Part shown: in pieces, positions 17,559-25,907 of the stretch
Layout: each line of letters starts with the position of its first letter
Position numbering within the stretch: position 1 is the stretch's first letter
Assembly: GCF_020404745.1 (NCBI RefSeq)
Contig: NZ_JAIZAP010000003.1
Coordinates: 1-64,000, forward strand
Direction of reading: 5' to 3'
Length of the DNA: 64,000 nt
Origin: Aquibacillus saliphilus
Lineage (GTDB): Bacteria > Bacillota > Bacilli > Bacillales > Amphibacillaceae
Translations under genes and position numbers: made by a program
Notes under the pieces: generated by a model
The model's database searches: none
What the model was told of the DNA's origin: nothing
The model's input: the letters and a program-made list of their open reading frames with translations, nothing else

Positions 17559-18365
17559 TTAACTATTTTCATCAATGAAACGATCAATTAAATCAAAACT
17601 AAAGCCTTTCTGGTACAAAGCACCTTTTAATTTTTGTCTCAATGCATTTCCTTCTAGCTTTTTCTCATATTTGCGAACTAGTTTTTCACCTTGATAAACA
17701 ACTGATTGCCATTCCTGATCATCATCTTTATTGTTTTCAACATTCTCAAGAACGTCTTTTATCACATCCTGTGTAAATCCCTTTTGCATTAATGTTTGTT
17801 GCAGATTTTGCACTTGTTGCCTAAAAGACTTTCTATTACTACTTTTTAATTTTTTTTCTACCCATTTAGCGGCTTTTTCATATTGAGACTCATATGGATA
17901 AAAAGATAATGCTTGATCAGCGATTGCTGATGAAACACCCTTATCCATTAACTCTCGCTTTACTAGCATCGGTCCTTTACTTGTCGTTTGAACTCTTGTA
18001 CGAACTAACGCTTCAGCAAAATCAGTATCGTTTAGTAAACCCTCAGAAAGCAATCGGTTGACAACAACATCGATTTGCTCTTGTTCTACTTCCTTTTTTA
18101 TTAAATATTCTTTTATTTCTTTGATGGAGCGCATTCGGTAGCTTAAAAAGTTTATTGTCAGGGAATAGGTCCTATGTATCGAATCTTTTTGAATAAGCTG
18201 TTCTGTTGTTTGCTTGTCCAGTTCTAAACCCTTACGAAGGTGAAATTCAATTAATATATCTTCGTCCACACTGAATCCATACTCTTCACCCTGTCCATTA
18301 TCTATAAAAATATTGTATCTACTTTTACTTTTTTTCTGTGTAGTGATTCGGGTTATTACTGCCAA
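17559..18365 (-). CDS. recX: RecA regulator RecX
   Basis: The 268-residue protein has tandem three-helix RecX repeats (SYRMRSIKEIKEYLIKKEVEQEQIDVVVNRLLSEGLLNDTDFAEALVR is the core), preceded by a beta N-terminal part as in Bacillus RecX (YfhG). RecX modulates RecA filaments in recombination and SOS control. The likely start is TTG at 18365 (reading MAVITRITTQKK), six bases after GGGGTGAG; the GTG at 18374 overlaps the ribosome site. It is divergent from yfhF. Confidence 0.93.
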   Translation of the reverse strand: MAVITRITTQKKSKSRYNIFIDNGQGEEYGFSVDEDILIEFHLRKGLELDKQTTEQLIQKDSIHRTYSLTINFLSYRMRSIKEIKEYLIKKEVEQEQIDVVVNRLLSEGLLNDTDFAEALVRTRVQTTSKGPMLVKRELMDKGVSSAIADQALSFYPYESQYEKAAKWVEKKLKSSNRKSFRQQVQNLQQTLMQKGFTQDVIKDVLENVENNKDDDQEWQSVVYQGEKLVRKYEKKLEGNALRQKLKGALYQKGFSFDLIDRFIDENS

Positions 18366-18504
18366 AATACTCACCCCTTCGTAATTATATTAACACGAAA
18401 GAATAGAAAATCGTTAACAAGATAAGATTCTAGTTTTAACTAAAAGGTGTTGCAGGCAATGACTGATTTAAACTTAAACAAACACAATGGGAGGCGTTTT
18501 CAAA

Positions 18505-19413
18505 ATGAAAATTGCAATTACGGGCGGGACAGGATTTGTTGGTAAACAAGTAACCGACCAACTAGTAAAACAAAATCATGAGGTTTATATTCTAACTCGT
18601 TCACCAGATAACTATCATGACACAAATGAGGTTACATACGTTGGCTGGTTAAGAGAAAACGATCAACCAAGTAAAAAACTACCAGCGTTAGATGCAATCG
18701 TTAATCTTGCCGGAGATTCTTTGTTTGGCTATTGGACCAAAAACAAAAAAAGGCGTATCCTCCAAAGTCGACTAACAGCCACTGAAAATGTAATACATTT
18801 AATTAAAACGATGGAAATAAAACCAAAGGTGTTAGTTAATGCATCTGCAATTGGTTATTATGGTACCTCTACCTCAGACTTTTACACAGAAAAAAATGCA
18901 ACAGCAGGTAACGACTTTCTAGCCCATGTTACAGAGAAATGGGAGCAAACTGCAAGTGCCGCCGAGTCATTTGGCGTAAGAACAGTCTATGCTCGCTTCG
19001 GAATTATTTTGGGAACAGAAGGCGCGTTACCGTTAATGACACTTCCTTTTAAATTAATGGTTGGCGGCAAGGTCGGCTCAGGTGAACAATGGATGTCTTG
19101 GATCCATATTCAAGATGTGGTTGGTCTAATCATTTTTGCAATTGAAAATAATCAAATCAGTGGCCCTTTGAACATAACGACACCAACCCCGATTAAAAAC
19201 AAAGAGTTTACGATGACGATAGCTAAAGTACTAAAACGTCCCAACTTAATAACTGCCCCCTCGTTCGCTATCAAAACGATTCTTGGTGAGATGAGTATAC
19301 TCGTATTGAAGGGACAGCATGTAACACCTGAAAAGGCAGTCGCGCAAAAGTATCCCTTTTACTTTACTCACTTAGATCATGCGTTACGTGATATTTATCA
19401 GTCTAAAGACTAA
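18505..19413 (+). CDS. yfhF: TIGR01777-type NAD(P)-binding epimerase YfhF
   Basis: The 302-residue protein is an atypical short-chain dehydrogenase/epimerase: Rossmann motif ITGGTGFVGKQV at the N-terminus, NLAGDSLFGYWT and SAIGYYGT in the middle, and a C-terminal PSFAIKTILGEMSILVLKGQHVTPEKA segment typical of TIGR01777 proteins. The real substrate is unknown. The ATG at 18505 is chosen because GGGAGG precedes it; the ATG at 18487 overlaps that site. It is followed by the leader RNA of the acetyltransferase gene. Confidence 0.92.
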   Translation: MKIAITGGTGFVGKQVTDQLVKQNHEVYILTRSPDNYHDTNEVTYVGWLRENDQPSKKLPALDAIVNLAGDSLFGYWTKNKKRRILQSRLTATENVIHLIKTMEIKPKVLVNASAIGYYGTSTSDFYTEKNATAGNDFLAHVTEKWEQTASAAESFGVRTVYARFGIILGTEGALPLMTLPFKLMVGGKVGSGEQWMSWIHIQDVVGLIIFAIENNQISGPLNITTPTPIKNKEFTMTIAKVLKRPNLITAPSFAIKTILGEMSILVLKGQHVTPEKAVAQKYPFYFTHLDHALRDIYQSKD

Positions 19414-19536
19414 TCATTTCCTTTTAAATTTCCGTAATAGACTTTGAAAATGGGTCTTTGAAGCACCATGAAAAACATCAGAAAATTCGTACACATGTAC
19501 TTCAAAAAAGTGTCGAAAAATCAGTGAAAATTTTTG

Positions 19537-19565
19537 TTGGCAATTCATTTATTTTTGTGTAATAT
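19537..19565 (+). promoter_or_regulatory. Sigma-A promoter of the acetyltransferase leader
   Basis: TTGGCA (19537-19542), a 17-base spacer and TAATAT (19560-19565). Transcription would start near 19572, about 225 bases before the coding start, leaving room for a long structured leader. Confidence 0.75.
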
Positions 19566-19571
19566 ATTGAT

Positions 19572-19796
19572 GAGAAATCAATACATTTTGATGCCTCTTA
19601 ACTCTAAAAAACGTACGATAAAGATTGCTGTTGTTTTATATACAGGGAAGGCAAATGGTGCGCCACCAGTTTAACTGGTCCTAGTGGGTTCGATTCCCAC
19701 CCCGAATTTTTGTTGGTATTTTGATAAAAATTCGAGGGTGAGTGTACCACTATGTCTACCGTAGTGTCTTCACCCTCCCACTAGGAGGGTTTTTTT
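19572..19796 (+). promoter_or_regulatory. Structured leader: probable three-state transcription attenuator with a tRNA T-arm-like hairpin
   Basis: Three hairpins come first: TGGTG/CACCA, CCAG/CTGG, and GTGGG-TTCGATT-CCCAC (19684-19700), the last identical in form to a tRNA T-arm. Three mutually exclusive stems follow. (1) CCCCGAATTTTT (19700-19711) pairs with AAAAATTCGAGGG (19726-19738). (2) GAGGGTGA (19734-19741) pairs with TCACCCTC (19770-19777), with inner CACTA/TAGTG. (3) ACCCTCC (19772-19778) pairs with GGAGGGT (19784-19790) followed by seven T. Stem 3 is a terminator that also hides the GGAGG ribosome site of the gene starting at 19797. Stem 2 would prevent stem 3, and stem 1 would prevent stem 2. 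The structure is seen; the ligand or signal is unknown. It lacks the T-box consensus. Confidence 0.72.
19655..19684 (+). CDS. Possible 9-codon leader peptide inside the attenuator
   Basis: ATG at 19655 opens MVRHQFNWS followed by TAG. GGGAAGG lies three bases before the ATG, a short but possible ribosome spacing. The stop codon abuts the T-arm-like hairpin. Translation of a short leader could couple ribosome stalling to the downstream stems, as in antibiotic-inducible leaders. This is an inference; the ATG may be coincidental. Confidence 0.3.
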   Translation: MVRHQFNWS

Positions 19797-20354
19797 ATGT
19801 TAAAAAGACGTGATTTACATGATGCACCAGTCTTGTTTGAATTGATGACACACAAAGAAGTATTTCCATATGTTCGTCATAAAGCTTATTCATCCGATGA
19901 ATTTTATTTTTTAACTAAAAGTACGATAGAAAAAGAAGAAAACGGCGAGCTTATCTCACGTACAATTCTCGATGAATATCACCATCCTATTGGTACTATT
20001 AATTTATTTGACTTAAAAGACAACAAAGGGTACTTGGCCACTTGGATTGGTCAACCCTATTTTGGTAAAGGCTATAACAAAATAGCAAAAGAACGTTTTA
20101 TGGAAGAACTGTTCTTTATACACGAAATTGAAGCAGTCTTTATAAAAATTAGAAAGACTAACACTCGGTCACTTAAAGCGATTCTCAAACTACCTTATAT
20201 CTCTTTAGGCAATATTCTATTTCCTGCACAATTCGAAGAAATAAATAAAGACTCATTAGAAGCTCCTACCTATGAATTATTTGTTATCACACGTGAACAA
20301 TATATGATTCATAGAGAAATCTGCGCAGTCAGTGAAGGAGAAACGGCCGTATAA
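19797..20354 (+). CDS. GNAT-family N-acetyltransferase controlled by an attenuator
   Basis: The 185-residue protein has the fold order of RimJ/RimL-type GNAT acetyltransferases: an N-terminal substrate-binding region, GTINLFDLKDNKGYLATWIGQPYFGKGYNKIA (strands 4-5 with the acetyl-CoA loop QPYFGKGYNK) and the NTRSLKAILKL helix typical of the family. Substrates of related enzymes include protein N-termini, amino acids and antibiotics; here it is unknown. The start codon follows the leader's U-run directly, with GGAGG eight bases upstream inside the terminator stem, so expression should depend on the leader. It is not part of the B. subtilis order and sits between yfhF and yfhE. Confidence 0.85.
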   Translation: MLKRRDLHDAPVLFELMTHKEVFPYVRHKAYSSDEFYFLTKSTIEKEENGELISRTILDEYHHPIGTINLFDLKDNKGYLATWIGQPYFGKGYNKIAKERFMEELFFIHEIEAVFIKIRKTNTRSLKAILKLPYISLGNILFPAQFEEINKDSLEAPTYELFVITREQYMIHREICAVSEGETAV

Positions 20355-20441
20355 ACTTCTTTTATTAGGTAATTATAGTATAAACGGGATACCTTGTTTC
20401 TAAGGCAGAACTAAAATACTATAAAAGCGAGGGACTAATGG

Positions 20442-20567
20442 ATGAAAAAGAAAACAAAAGGTATTAAAGAAGAAAGAAGCTCCTTATCCAAAACACAAGA
20501 GGTTTTATATCAAAAGGAGTTTCGGGCTGCGGACCGGATGTATCAATCCACAAAAAAACCTTTTTAA
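20442..20567 (+). CDS. yfhE: YfhE-like short protein
   Basis: The 41-residue frame contains SSLSKTQEVLYQKEFRAADRMY, which matches the short Bacillaceae YfhE family, and in B. subtilis yfhE lies next to yfhF as here. A GAGGGA ribosome site precedes it. Function unknown. An overlapping ATG at 20438 is followed by a stop after nine codons and is not used. Confidence 0.75.
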   Translation: MKKKTKGIKEERSSLSKTQEVLYQKEFRAADRMYQSTKKPF

Positions 20568-20600
20568 TTATGACACCTAATTCATTTGCTAGCTGTATGA

Positions 20601-20783
20601 TGTGGATAAAGTTATCCACATAGTTGTGCACAGTGTGGGTAACTATAATTTAACCATGTACCATCTGCATTTACTTATCAACAATTATTTGAGGATAAGT
20701 GCTTTGGTTTTTGTGGAAAAAGTGGATAACTCAATCAATCATTGTGTATAAAACATTTTAATTGTGGATAATACTGTGGGTAA
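20601..20783. promoter_or_regulatory. DnaA-box cluster
   Basis: Three perfect DnaA boxes (TGTGGATAA at 20601-20609 and 20763-20771; TTATCCACA at 20612-20620) lie within 183 bases, with six one-mismatch boxes at 20634-20642, 20675-20683, 20690-20698, 20721-20729, 20743-20751 and 20775-20783. The first pair is inverted with two bases between. Such clusters outside the origin bind DnaA and tune initiation (datA in E. coli; DnaA-box clusters in B. subtilis). No dnaA or dnaN is nearby, so an origin is unlikely. The region holds no gene. Confidence 0.8.
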
Positions 20784-20851
20784 GTGATTGTCTTTCTCTT
20801 ATAGTCAATGACAACCCGATTCCTCCCCTTTTCGGATAGAGTTGACAATCA

Positions 20852-20888
20852 AATCAAAAAGGTTGCCGTAATGGCAACCTTTTTGATT
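20852..20888. terminator. Strong terminator between the DnaA-box cluster and cidA
   Basis: Perfect stem AATCAAAAAGGTTGCC/GGCAACCTTTTTGATT with a five-base loop. Confidence 0.85.
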
Positions 20889-21053
20889 ACCTTTTTCATT
20901 TCCACCTCTTTACAAGCAACATTACAAAACTCCCTATCTATCATTCTAAGTGAACCGAGTACTAACATAAAGTAAATTTTTACACCTAAATCCTACAAAC
21001 ATGCTATAATTTTTTACTGAAATCAATTTAGTTTTTAAAGATGAGGGGAAAAC

Positions 21054-21419
21054 ATGAAAATTTTAAAGATTATTGCACATATTGCTGTATTATATGGATT
21101 TTATTTTGTAGGATCCTTGATTCAAGCAGAATTAGACCTTTTCATCCCAGGAAGTATTATTGGAATGGTATTATTATTTTTAGCTTTAACGTTTAAACTT
21201 ATAAAGGACAGTTGGATCGAGGAAGGAACCCAGTTTCTAATCAAGGACATGCCTTTGTTGTTTGTACCAATTACAGTAGGAATTATTAATTATCTCGAAC
21301 TATTTTCAGGAAAAGGATTTAGTCTAATTCTAATCGTATTAATTAGCACTGCATTAGTTATGATTAGCTCTGGCCTTACCGCACAGTTTTTTTTACTTCG
21401 AAAGGCTAAAATCGAATGA
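21054..21419 (+). CDS. CidA/LrgA family holin-like protein
   Basis: The 121-residue protein has four predicted membrane helices (about 5-23, 30-48, 62-82, 89-113) and the signature LFIPGSIIGMVLLFLAL. CidA/LrgA proteins influence murein hydrolase activity and cell lysis, and are also linked to pyruvate uptake in B. subtilis (PftA/PftB). It overlaps the next gene by four bases, a translationally coupled pair. The start follows GAGGGGAA. cidA and lrgA types cannot be separated reliably from sequence alone. Confidence 0.88.
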   Translation: MKILKIIAHIAVLYGFYFVGSLIQAELDLFIPGSIIGMVLLFLALTFKLIKDSWIEEGTQFLIKDMPLLFVPITVGIINYLELFSGKGFSLILIVLISTALVMISSGLTAQFFLLRKAKIE

Positions 21420-22105
21420 TGAATTTCTATATTGGAGTCGCAGCTTTACTTTCTACCATTATCCTGTATTTGCTATCTAAACGCATGTATCGTATCTACA
21501 AAAGTCCTTTTACCTTACCAATTTTAACGACCACTATGACGATCGTAGTGTTATTGTTAGCCTTTCAAATTCCGTATCAAACGTATATGATTGGCGGGAA
21601 ATGGCTTGACCAATTATTAGGACCAGTAGTCGTAGCACTTGCTTTTCCTCTATACAAACAATTTAAGCTTTTAAAAACATATATAATACCCATTTTAACC
21701 GGTGTATTTGTCGGTTCGATTATAGGGATATGTAGTGGATTACTTCTAGTTAAGTGGATGAACTTTGAGGAAATGATTATGTACTCCATCTCAGCAAAGT
21801 CGGTGACAACTCCGGTTGCGATGGATATCACTCAGTCATTAGGCGGCGTTTCTTCTTTAGCAGCTGCATTTGTAATGATTGCAGGAATTGGTGGAGCTTC
21901 CTTAGGACCATTAATTTTACACTATTCACGTATTCATCTCCCCATTGCTAAGGGAATAGGTATGGGAACGGCATCACATGCAATAGGGACCTCACGTGCC
22001 ATGGAGAACAGTGAACTTGAAGGGGCAGTTAGTACTGTTTCAATGACGGTAAGTGCGATCGTTGTTGCTATTCTTACTCCGTTGTTGATCGTTATGATTT
22101 TATAG
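21416..22105 (+). CDS. CidB/LrgB family membrane protein
   Basis: The 229-residue partner of the holin-like protein, with seven or so membrane segments. Family signatures are SAKSVTTPVAMDI and GMGTASHAIGTSRAME. It works with the upstream CidA/LrgA-type protein, either as part of a lysis-control system or as a pyruvate transporter complex. The ATGATG start overlaps the upstream stop codon. Confidence 0.9.
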   Translation: MMNFYIGVAALLSTIILYLLSKRMYRIYKSPFTLPILTTTMTIVVLLLAFQIPYQTYMIGGKWLDQLLGPVVVALAFPLYKQFKLLKTYIIPILTGVFVGSIIGICSGLLLVKWMNFEEMIMYSISAKSVTTPVAMDITQSLGGVSSLAAAFVMIAGIGGASLGPLILHYSRIHLPIAKGIGMGTASHAIGTSRAMENSELEGAVSTVSMTVSAIVVAILTPLLIVMIL

Positions 22106-22157
22106 CATAGGTGGTCATAGGTAATGTGACTCATAGTGATTTTTCTTTTAAAATAAA

Positions 22158-22179
22158 AGGCCCTCCTAAACGAGGGCCT
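22158..22179. terminator. Terminator between cidB-like gene and SufR-like gene
   Basis: AGGCCCTC/GAGGGCCT with T-rich flank on the minus side, about 50 bases after the cidB-like stop. Confidence 0.75.
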
Positions 22180-22825
22180 ATACTTTCTTATCAGATTTTT
22201 CTTGTTTTATCAGATATTTGCAACTTGTTTCACCTTTAGCTATACATGATACTCGTTCGATTTCATTTGTTCCTAACACATTTTTAAATAGAGACATCTC
22301 GCATTCACATGGTTTGTCATACTTATTGGCGATTGCGGAAATTGGACAGTTATACTGCATGAGTTCTAATTCATTTTCATTAACCTCTCTAAACTCTGCC
22401 ATATATCCACTTTCATTTTGAACATCTGTTAATGATTTCACCTTCTCTTTAATGGAATCATCATAATAAATTTTACGCGAGTATTTTTTCTGCAATCGTT
22501 TCTCTCTATTTTCAAATAATTGATCAATCATATCGACGCCACTAATGTCTTCAATGTCAGCTAATAATTCTATTGCCATGAGATCATAATTAGAAGGAAA
22601 TAGACGTTCACCCGTTTCAGATAAAGAGTAAAAAATAACAGGACGTCCCATTGGTTGTCTTACGGTTTGAGAATCAACCAAGTGTTCGCCTTCTAGTTTA
22701 ATCAAGTGCTTCCTTACAGCCATTTCTGTAATATCCAAATGGCTTTTCAGCTCACTAACTGAAAGAGTTCCTCTTTTTTTCAATAATTCAAGAACTGTTT
22801 GACGAGTTGATAATTGCTGTACCAT
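22178..22825 (-). CDS. SufR-like winged-helix regulator with conserved cysteines
   Basis: The 215-residue protein starts with a winged helix (TRQTVLELLKKRGTLSVSELKSHLDITEMAVRKHLIKLE) and a wing (GRPVIFYSLSETGERLFP), as in DeoR/SufR-type regulators. The C-terminal part has four spaced cysteines (NCPISAIANKYDKPCECE and RVSCIAKGETSCKYLI) resembling the iron-sulfur cluster binding site of SufR. It may repress a sulfur or iron-sulfur gene in response to cluster status. It is divergent from the DUF1450 gene, whose promoter it could control. The start follows GGTGGTG. Confidence 0.75.
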   Translation of the reverse strand: MVQQLSTRQTVLELLKKRGTLSVSELKSHLDITEMAVRKHLIKLEGEHLVDSQTVRQPMGRPVIFYSLSETGERLFPSNYDLMAIELLADIEDISGVDMIDQLFENREKRLQKKYSRKIYYDDSIKEKVKSLTDVQNESGYMAEFREVNENELELMQYNCPISAIANKYDKPCECEMSLFKNVLGTNEIERVSCIAKGETSCKYLIKQEKSDKKV

Positions 22826-23008
22826 TTACAACACCACCCTTATCTATATTCTAAAGAAAAAAGTTTGTGAAGTAAATAACATAATCAAAACAAATCGCTT
22901 AGTTTGTGTCAATCGGTTGACAAAAAGCCATTATCAAGTTAGTTTTTGTAGAGTTTCACTTTTAATTAATAAATTTTTTAAAAATAGTGCATAGTTACTG
23001 AAGAGAAG

Positions 23009-23263
23009 GTGATTATTATCGGCATTGTTGTAGTTGAGATCTGTGATGGCAATTTAATGACTACGATAGATCTTGAAGGAATCATTGAATCCGAGTATCC
23101 AGAAGTGGCCGTATTAACGAGTGATTGTTTAAGCTTCTGCGGTTTATGTGCGTTAAAACCATATGCACTGGTTAACGGAAAGCGAATTTTCGCTAAAAAC
23201 CCAGAGGCATGTTTAGAAAAAATCAAAAAGGCGATTGAAGAAGAGCTGGCTGTTTATCAGTAA
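23009..23263 (+). CDS. DUF1450 (YuzB-like) protein
   Basis: The 84-residue protein contains VEICDGNLM and the cysteine segment TSDCLSFCGLCALKPYALVNGKRI, typical of DUF1450 (thioredoxin-like, YuzB-type) proteins of unknown function. The start is unclear: GTG at 23009 overlaps the GAAGG ribosome site, and there is no ATG in the first part of the frame; an ATT or ATC start a few codons later is possible. It lies divergently from the SufR-like regulator. CxxC pairs suggest metal or redox chemistry. Confidence 0.7.
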   Translation: MIIIGIVVVEICDGNLMTTIDLEGIIESEYPEVAVLTSDCLSFCGLCALKPYALVNGKRIFAKNPEACLEKIKKAIEEELAVYQ

Positions 23264-23329
23264 GACTCACTATTAGTTGCTTTTAAATATAATTAATTTA
23301 AACAAAATGATTTTATTTTGTTGATTTTT

Positions 23330-23370
23330 GGGGAATAGACAGTGTAGTTTACTGTCTATTCCCCTTTTTT
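23330..23370 (+). terminator. Terminator after the DUF1450 gene
   Basis: Long perfect stem GGGGAATAGACAGT/ACTGTCTATTCCCC followed by six T. Confidence 0.9.
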
Positions 23371-23447
23371 AATAACTGGAATATATACGCATACATCTCT
23401 TATCATTTTAAGGAGAAAATAAAACGAACTTTTTTAAAAAGGTGGTA

Positions 23448-24902
23448 ATGCACTTGCATACCTATAAACAAGAATGGTTCGGCAATAGTAAAGGTGACAT
23501 ACTTGCTGGTCTAGTTGTCGCATTAGCACTGATCCCAGAAGCCATTGCCTTTTCAATTATTGCTGGTGTAGATCCTATGGTAGGCCTTTATGCTTCTTTT
23601 TCTATTTCAGTTGTTATCGCCTTTGTGGGTGGTCGGCCTGGTATGATTTCAGCAGCAACAGGTGCTATGGCCTTATTAATGATTACCTTAGTAGCTGACT
23701 ATGGTTTGGAATATTTACTGGCAACGACCATTCTAACAGGTATTTTACAAGTAATATTTGGTGTTCTAAATTTAGCTAGGTTCATGAAATTCATTCCTCG
23801 TTCTGTAATGGTCGGTTTTGTAAATGCGCTAGCAATACTTATTTTCACTTCCCAATTACAACACTTTGTCGATGAAACATGGATTATGTATGGATTAGTT
23901 GGTTTGACATTAGCAATTATCTATCTTCTTCCATTGGTAACAAAAGTGATACCATCAACACTTGTTGCTATTGTGGTTGTTACTGCTGCAGCAATCTATA
24001 TGAATGCAGGAGTTCGAACAGTAGGAGATATGGGTGAGTTATCTCAAACACTTCCTACCTTTTTGTTACCAAATATACCTTTAACGTTTGAAACATTAAT
24101 GATTATCTTTCCATATGCACTAGCACTTACGATTGTTGGTCTTTTAGAATCCTTGTTAACAGCTTCTATTGTTGATGATGCCACGAATACCGAGAGTAAT
24201 AAAAATAAGGAAAGTCGCGGACAAGGGATCGCTAATATAGTAACTGGTTTTTTTGGAGGAATGGCTGGTTGTGCGATGATCGGACAATCTGTTATTAATG
24301 TGAAATCAGGAGGAAATGGTCGTTTATCATCTTTTGTAGCCGGCGTTTTTCTAATGTTCCTCATTATTGTTCTTGGTAATATCGTTGTGCAAATACCAAT
24401 GGCCGCTCTTGCTGGTGTAATGATAATGGTTGCTATTGGTACATTCGATTGGGGATCTATAAGGCACATGGACAAAATCCCCGTTACTGACACAATTGTT
24501 ATGGTAGTAACTGTTGGGACAGTATTAATTACACATAACTTAGCCTACGGGGTACTGACTGGTGTTGTCCTAAGCGCACTCTTTTTTGCAGCTAAGATTT
24601 CTAAAGTTGATATTTATTCTGCCACATCCAGTGACGAAAAAAGCAGAGTATATTTTGTCTATGGGCAGTTGTTTTTTGCTTCTGTTACTGAATTTATTAC
24701 ACACTTTGAATTCAAAGAAGACCTAGAAGAAGTAATTATTGATTTGACCCACTCTCATCTGTGGGATGATTCCGCAGTAGGGGCATTGGATAAAGTTAAG
24801 GCAAGATTTGAACAAAATGGAACAAAGGTTTCCTATAAAGGTCTAAACAGAGAAAGTTCAGATCTATTTGACAAAATTGGAGGCTTTGGATCTGGTCATT
24901 AA
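23448..24902 (+). CDS. SulP family anion transporter with STAS domain
   Basis: The 484-residue protein is an SLC26/SulP transporter: N-terminal [25 protein letters not shown] is the family signature, about ten to twelve membrane segments follow to residue 390 or so, and the C-terminal STAS domain includes [23 protein letters not shown]. Substrates in the family are sulfate, bicarbonate and dicarboxylates; here unknown. The ATG at 23448 follows AAAGGTGG. A decayed UspA gene lies immediately behind it, the common partner of SulP genes. Confidence 0.92.
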   Translation: MHLHTYKQEWFGNSKGDILAGLVVALALIPEAIAFSIIAGVDPMVGLYASFSISVVIAFVGGRPGMISAATGAMALLMITLVADYGLEYLLATTILTGILQVIFGVLNLARFMKFIPRSVMVGFVNALAILIFTSQLQHFVDETWIMYGLVGLTLAIIYLLPLVTKVIPSTLVAIVVVTAAAIYMNAGVRTVGDMGELSQTLPTFLLPNIPLTFETLMIIFPYALALTIVGLLESLLTASIVDDATNTESNKNKESRGQGIANIVTGFFGGMAGCAMIGQSVINVKSGGNGRLSSFVAGVFLMFLIIVLGNIVVQIPMAALAGVMIMVAIGTFDWGSIRHMDKIPVTDTIVMVVTVGTVLITHNLAYGVLTGVVLSALFFAAKISKVDIYSATSSDEKSRVYFVYGQLFFASVTEFITHFEFKEDLEEVIIDLTHSHLWDDSAVGALDKVKARFEQNGTKVSYKGLNRESSDLFDKIGGFGSGH

Positions 24903-24912
24903 ATAAGAAAAG

Positions 24913-25142
24913 CGCGTTTCCATTGATTTATTATACGTTGATGTCTAAAACAGATATTCTAAGATATGGAGATTCTGACACAGCAAGCTTAAAACGCAAA
25001 AAGTTAATGAATGGTAATGAAGAATAATTAACGTCAGAACGAATGTCCGTTGAAAAGTATTGTTTTACACGGAGAACCTACACCAACGATTATAGGTAGT
25101 TTTCAAGGTAAGAGTGGATGTTTTATTATAAAACATTTATGA
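24913..25142 (+). pseudogene. Decayed UspA-type universal stress gene
   Basis: Short peptides in different frames line up with a universal stress protein. IDLLYVDV is cut by a stop at 24942-24950 and continues one base out of frame as SKTDILRYGDSDTASLKRKKLM. After a stop comes KSIVLHGEPTPTIIGSF, resembling the ILHGEPGPTIV stretch of UspA. UspA partners are common after SulP genes. The C-terminal nucleotide-binding GSRG...GSVS motif and the N-terminal third are missing. The match is from memory of the family. Confidence 0.55.
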
Positions 25143-25190
25143 TTAAATTACCCGTTACTTGGGTAGTAAATACTTAGGGAGGTTGATATA

Positions 25191-25748
25191 GTGTCAAAAG
25201 ATAACATGGTAAAAGGAAATAGCATTGTTGTATCAGAAAATCCCGTTTCATTTTATTTATTCAACAGTACACGGTCAGCATGGATTTGGCTAATTATCCG
25301 GTTATATGTTGGTTATGCTTGGCTGACGTCCGGTTGGGGCAAGGTAACGAGTGATGCTTGGACTGGTAGCGAATCAGGTACGGCTTTATCAGGATTTGTG
25401 GGTGGCGCTTTAGGTAAAGCGGAAGAAGGAGGAGATGTATCAGGTTGGTACGCTACTTTTTTAGAAAGCTTCGTATTACCGAATGCATCACTGTTCTCTT
25501 ATATGGTTGCCTATGGCGAAGTACTCGTTGGTTTAGGATTAATTCTAGGTTTATTAACAGGAATTGCAGCATTTTTCGGCAGTATAATGAATGTTAGCTT
25601 TTTATTTGCGGGTACATTAAGTACAAATCCACTATTATTTATTTTAGCAACCTGGTTAGTACTTGCATGGAAAGTAGCCGGTTGGTATGGGTTAGATCGG
25701 TGGGCTCTACCATTCTTAGGTACTCCGTGGGGACGAAAAAACACCTAA
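25191..25748 (+). CDS. DoxX family membrane protein
   Basis: The 185-residue protein has four predicted membrane helices (about 32-50, 84-110, 114-140, 143-165) and the DoxX/DoxD pattern WLIIRLYVGYAWLTSGWGKVTS near the start. DoxD is the large subunit of thiosulfate:quinone oxidoreductase in archaea; bacterial DoxX proteins have various redox roles. The start is GTG at 25191, eight bases after GGAGG. It is downstream of the SulP gene. Confidence 0.85.
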   Translation: MSKDNMVKGNSIVVSENPVSFYLFNSTRSAWIWLIIRLYVGYAWLTSGWGKVTSDAWTGSESGTALSGFVGGALGKAEEGGDVSGWYATFLESFVLPNASLFSYMVAYGEVLVGLGLILGLLTGIAAFFGSIMNVSFLFAGTLSTNPLLFILATWLVLAWKVAGWYGLDRWALPFLGTPWGRKNT

Positions 25749-25907
25749 ACCCATCTTGAATAGGATAGGTAGTTGTTTCTATTGCAAGCGCAATCAATAC
25801 TAAAGATACTACTAATACATGATTAAATATATATCCGATATAAACGGTTTTATCTTATCAACTGTGCTATAATCAGTAGAAGCTAACCACTAATTTCATA
25901 CATTGAT

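Noticed and set aside
19640-19711. A real tRNA gene in the acetyltransferase leader
   Set aside because: Only the T-arm fits. There is no seven-pair acceptor stem, no seven-base anticodon loop and no D-arm of normal form.
19572-19796. T-box riboswitch
   Set aside because: The conserved AGGGTGGNACCGCG T-box sequence and a Stem I specifier structure are not present, though GAGGGTGA faintly resembles its start.
20601-20783. Chromosomal origin of replication
   Set aside because: dnaA, dnaN and rpmH are absent and no clear unwinding element borders the boxes; the surroundings are yfh and cid genes.
21054-22105. Prophage lysis cassette
   Set aside because: The pair is of the chromosomal CidA/CidB type, and no phage genes or endolysin lie nearby.
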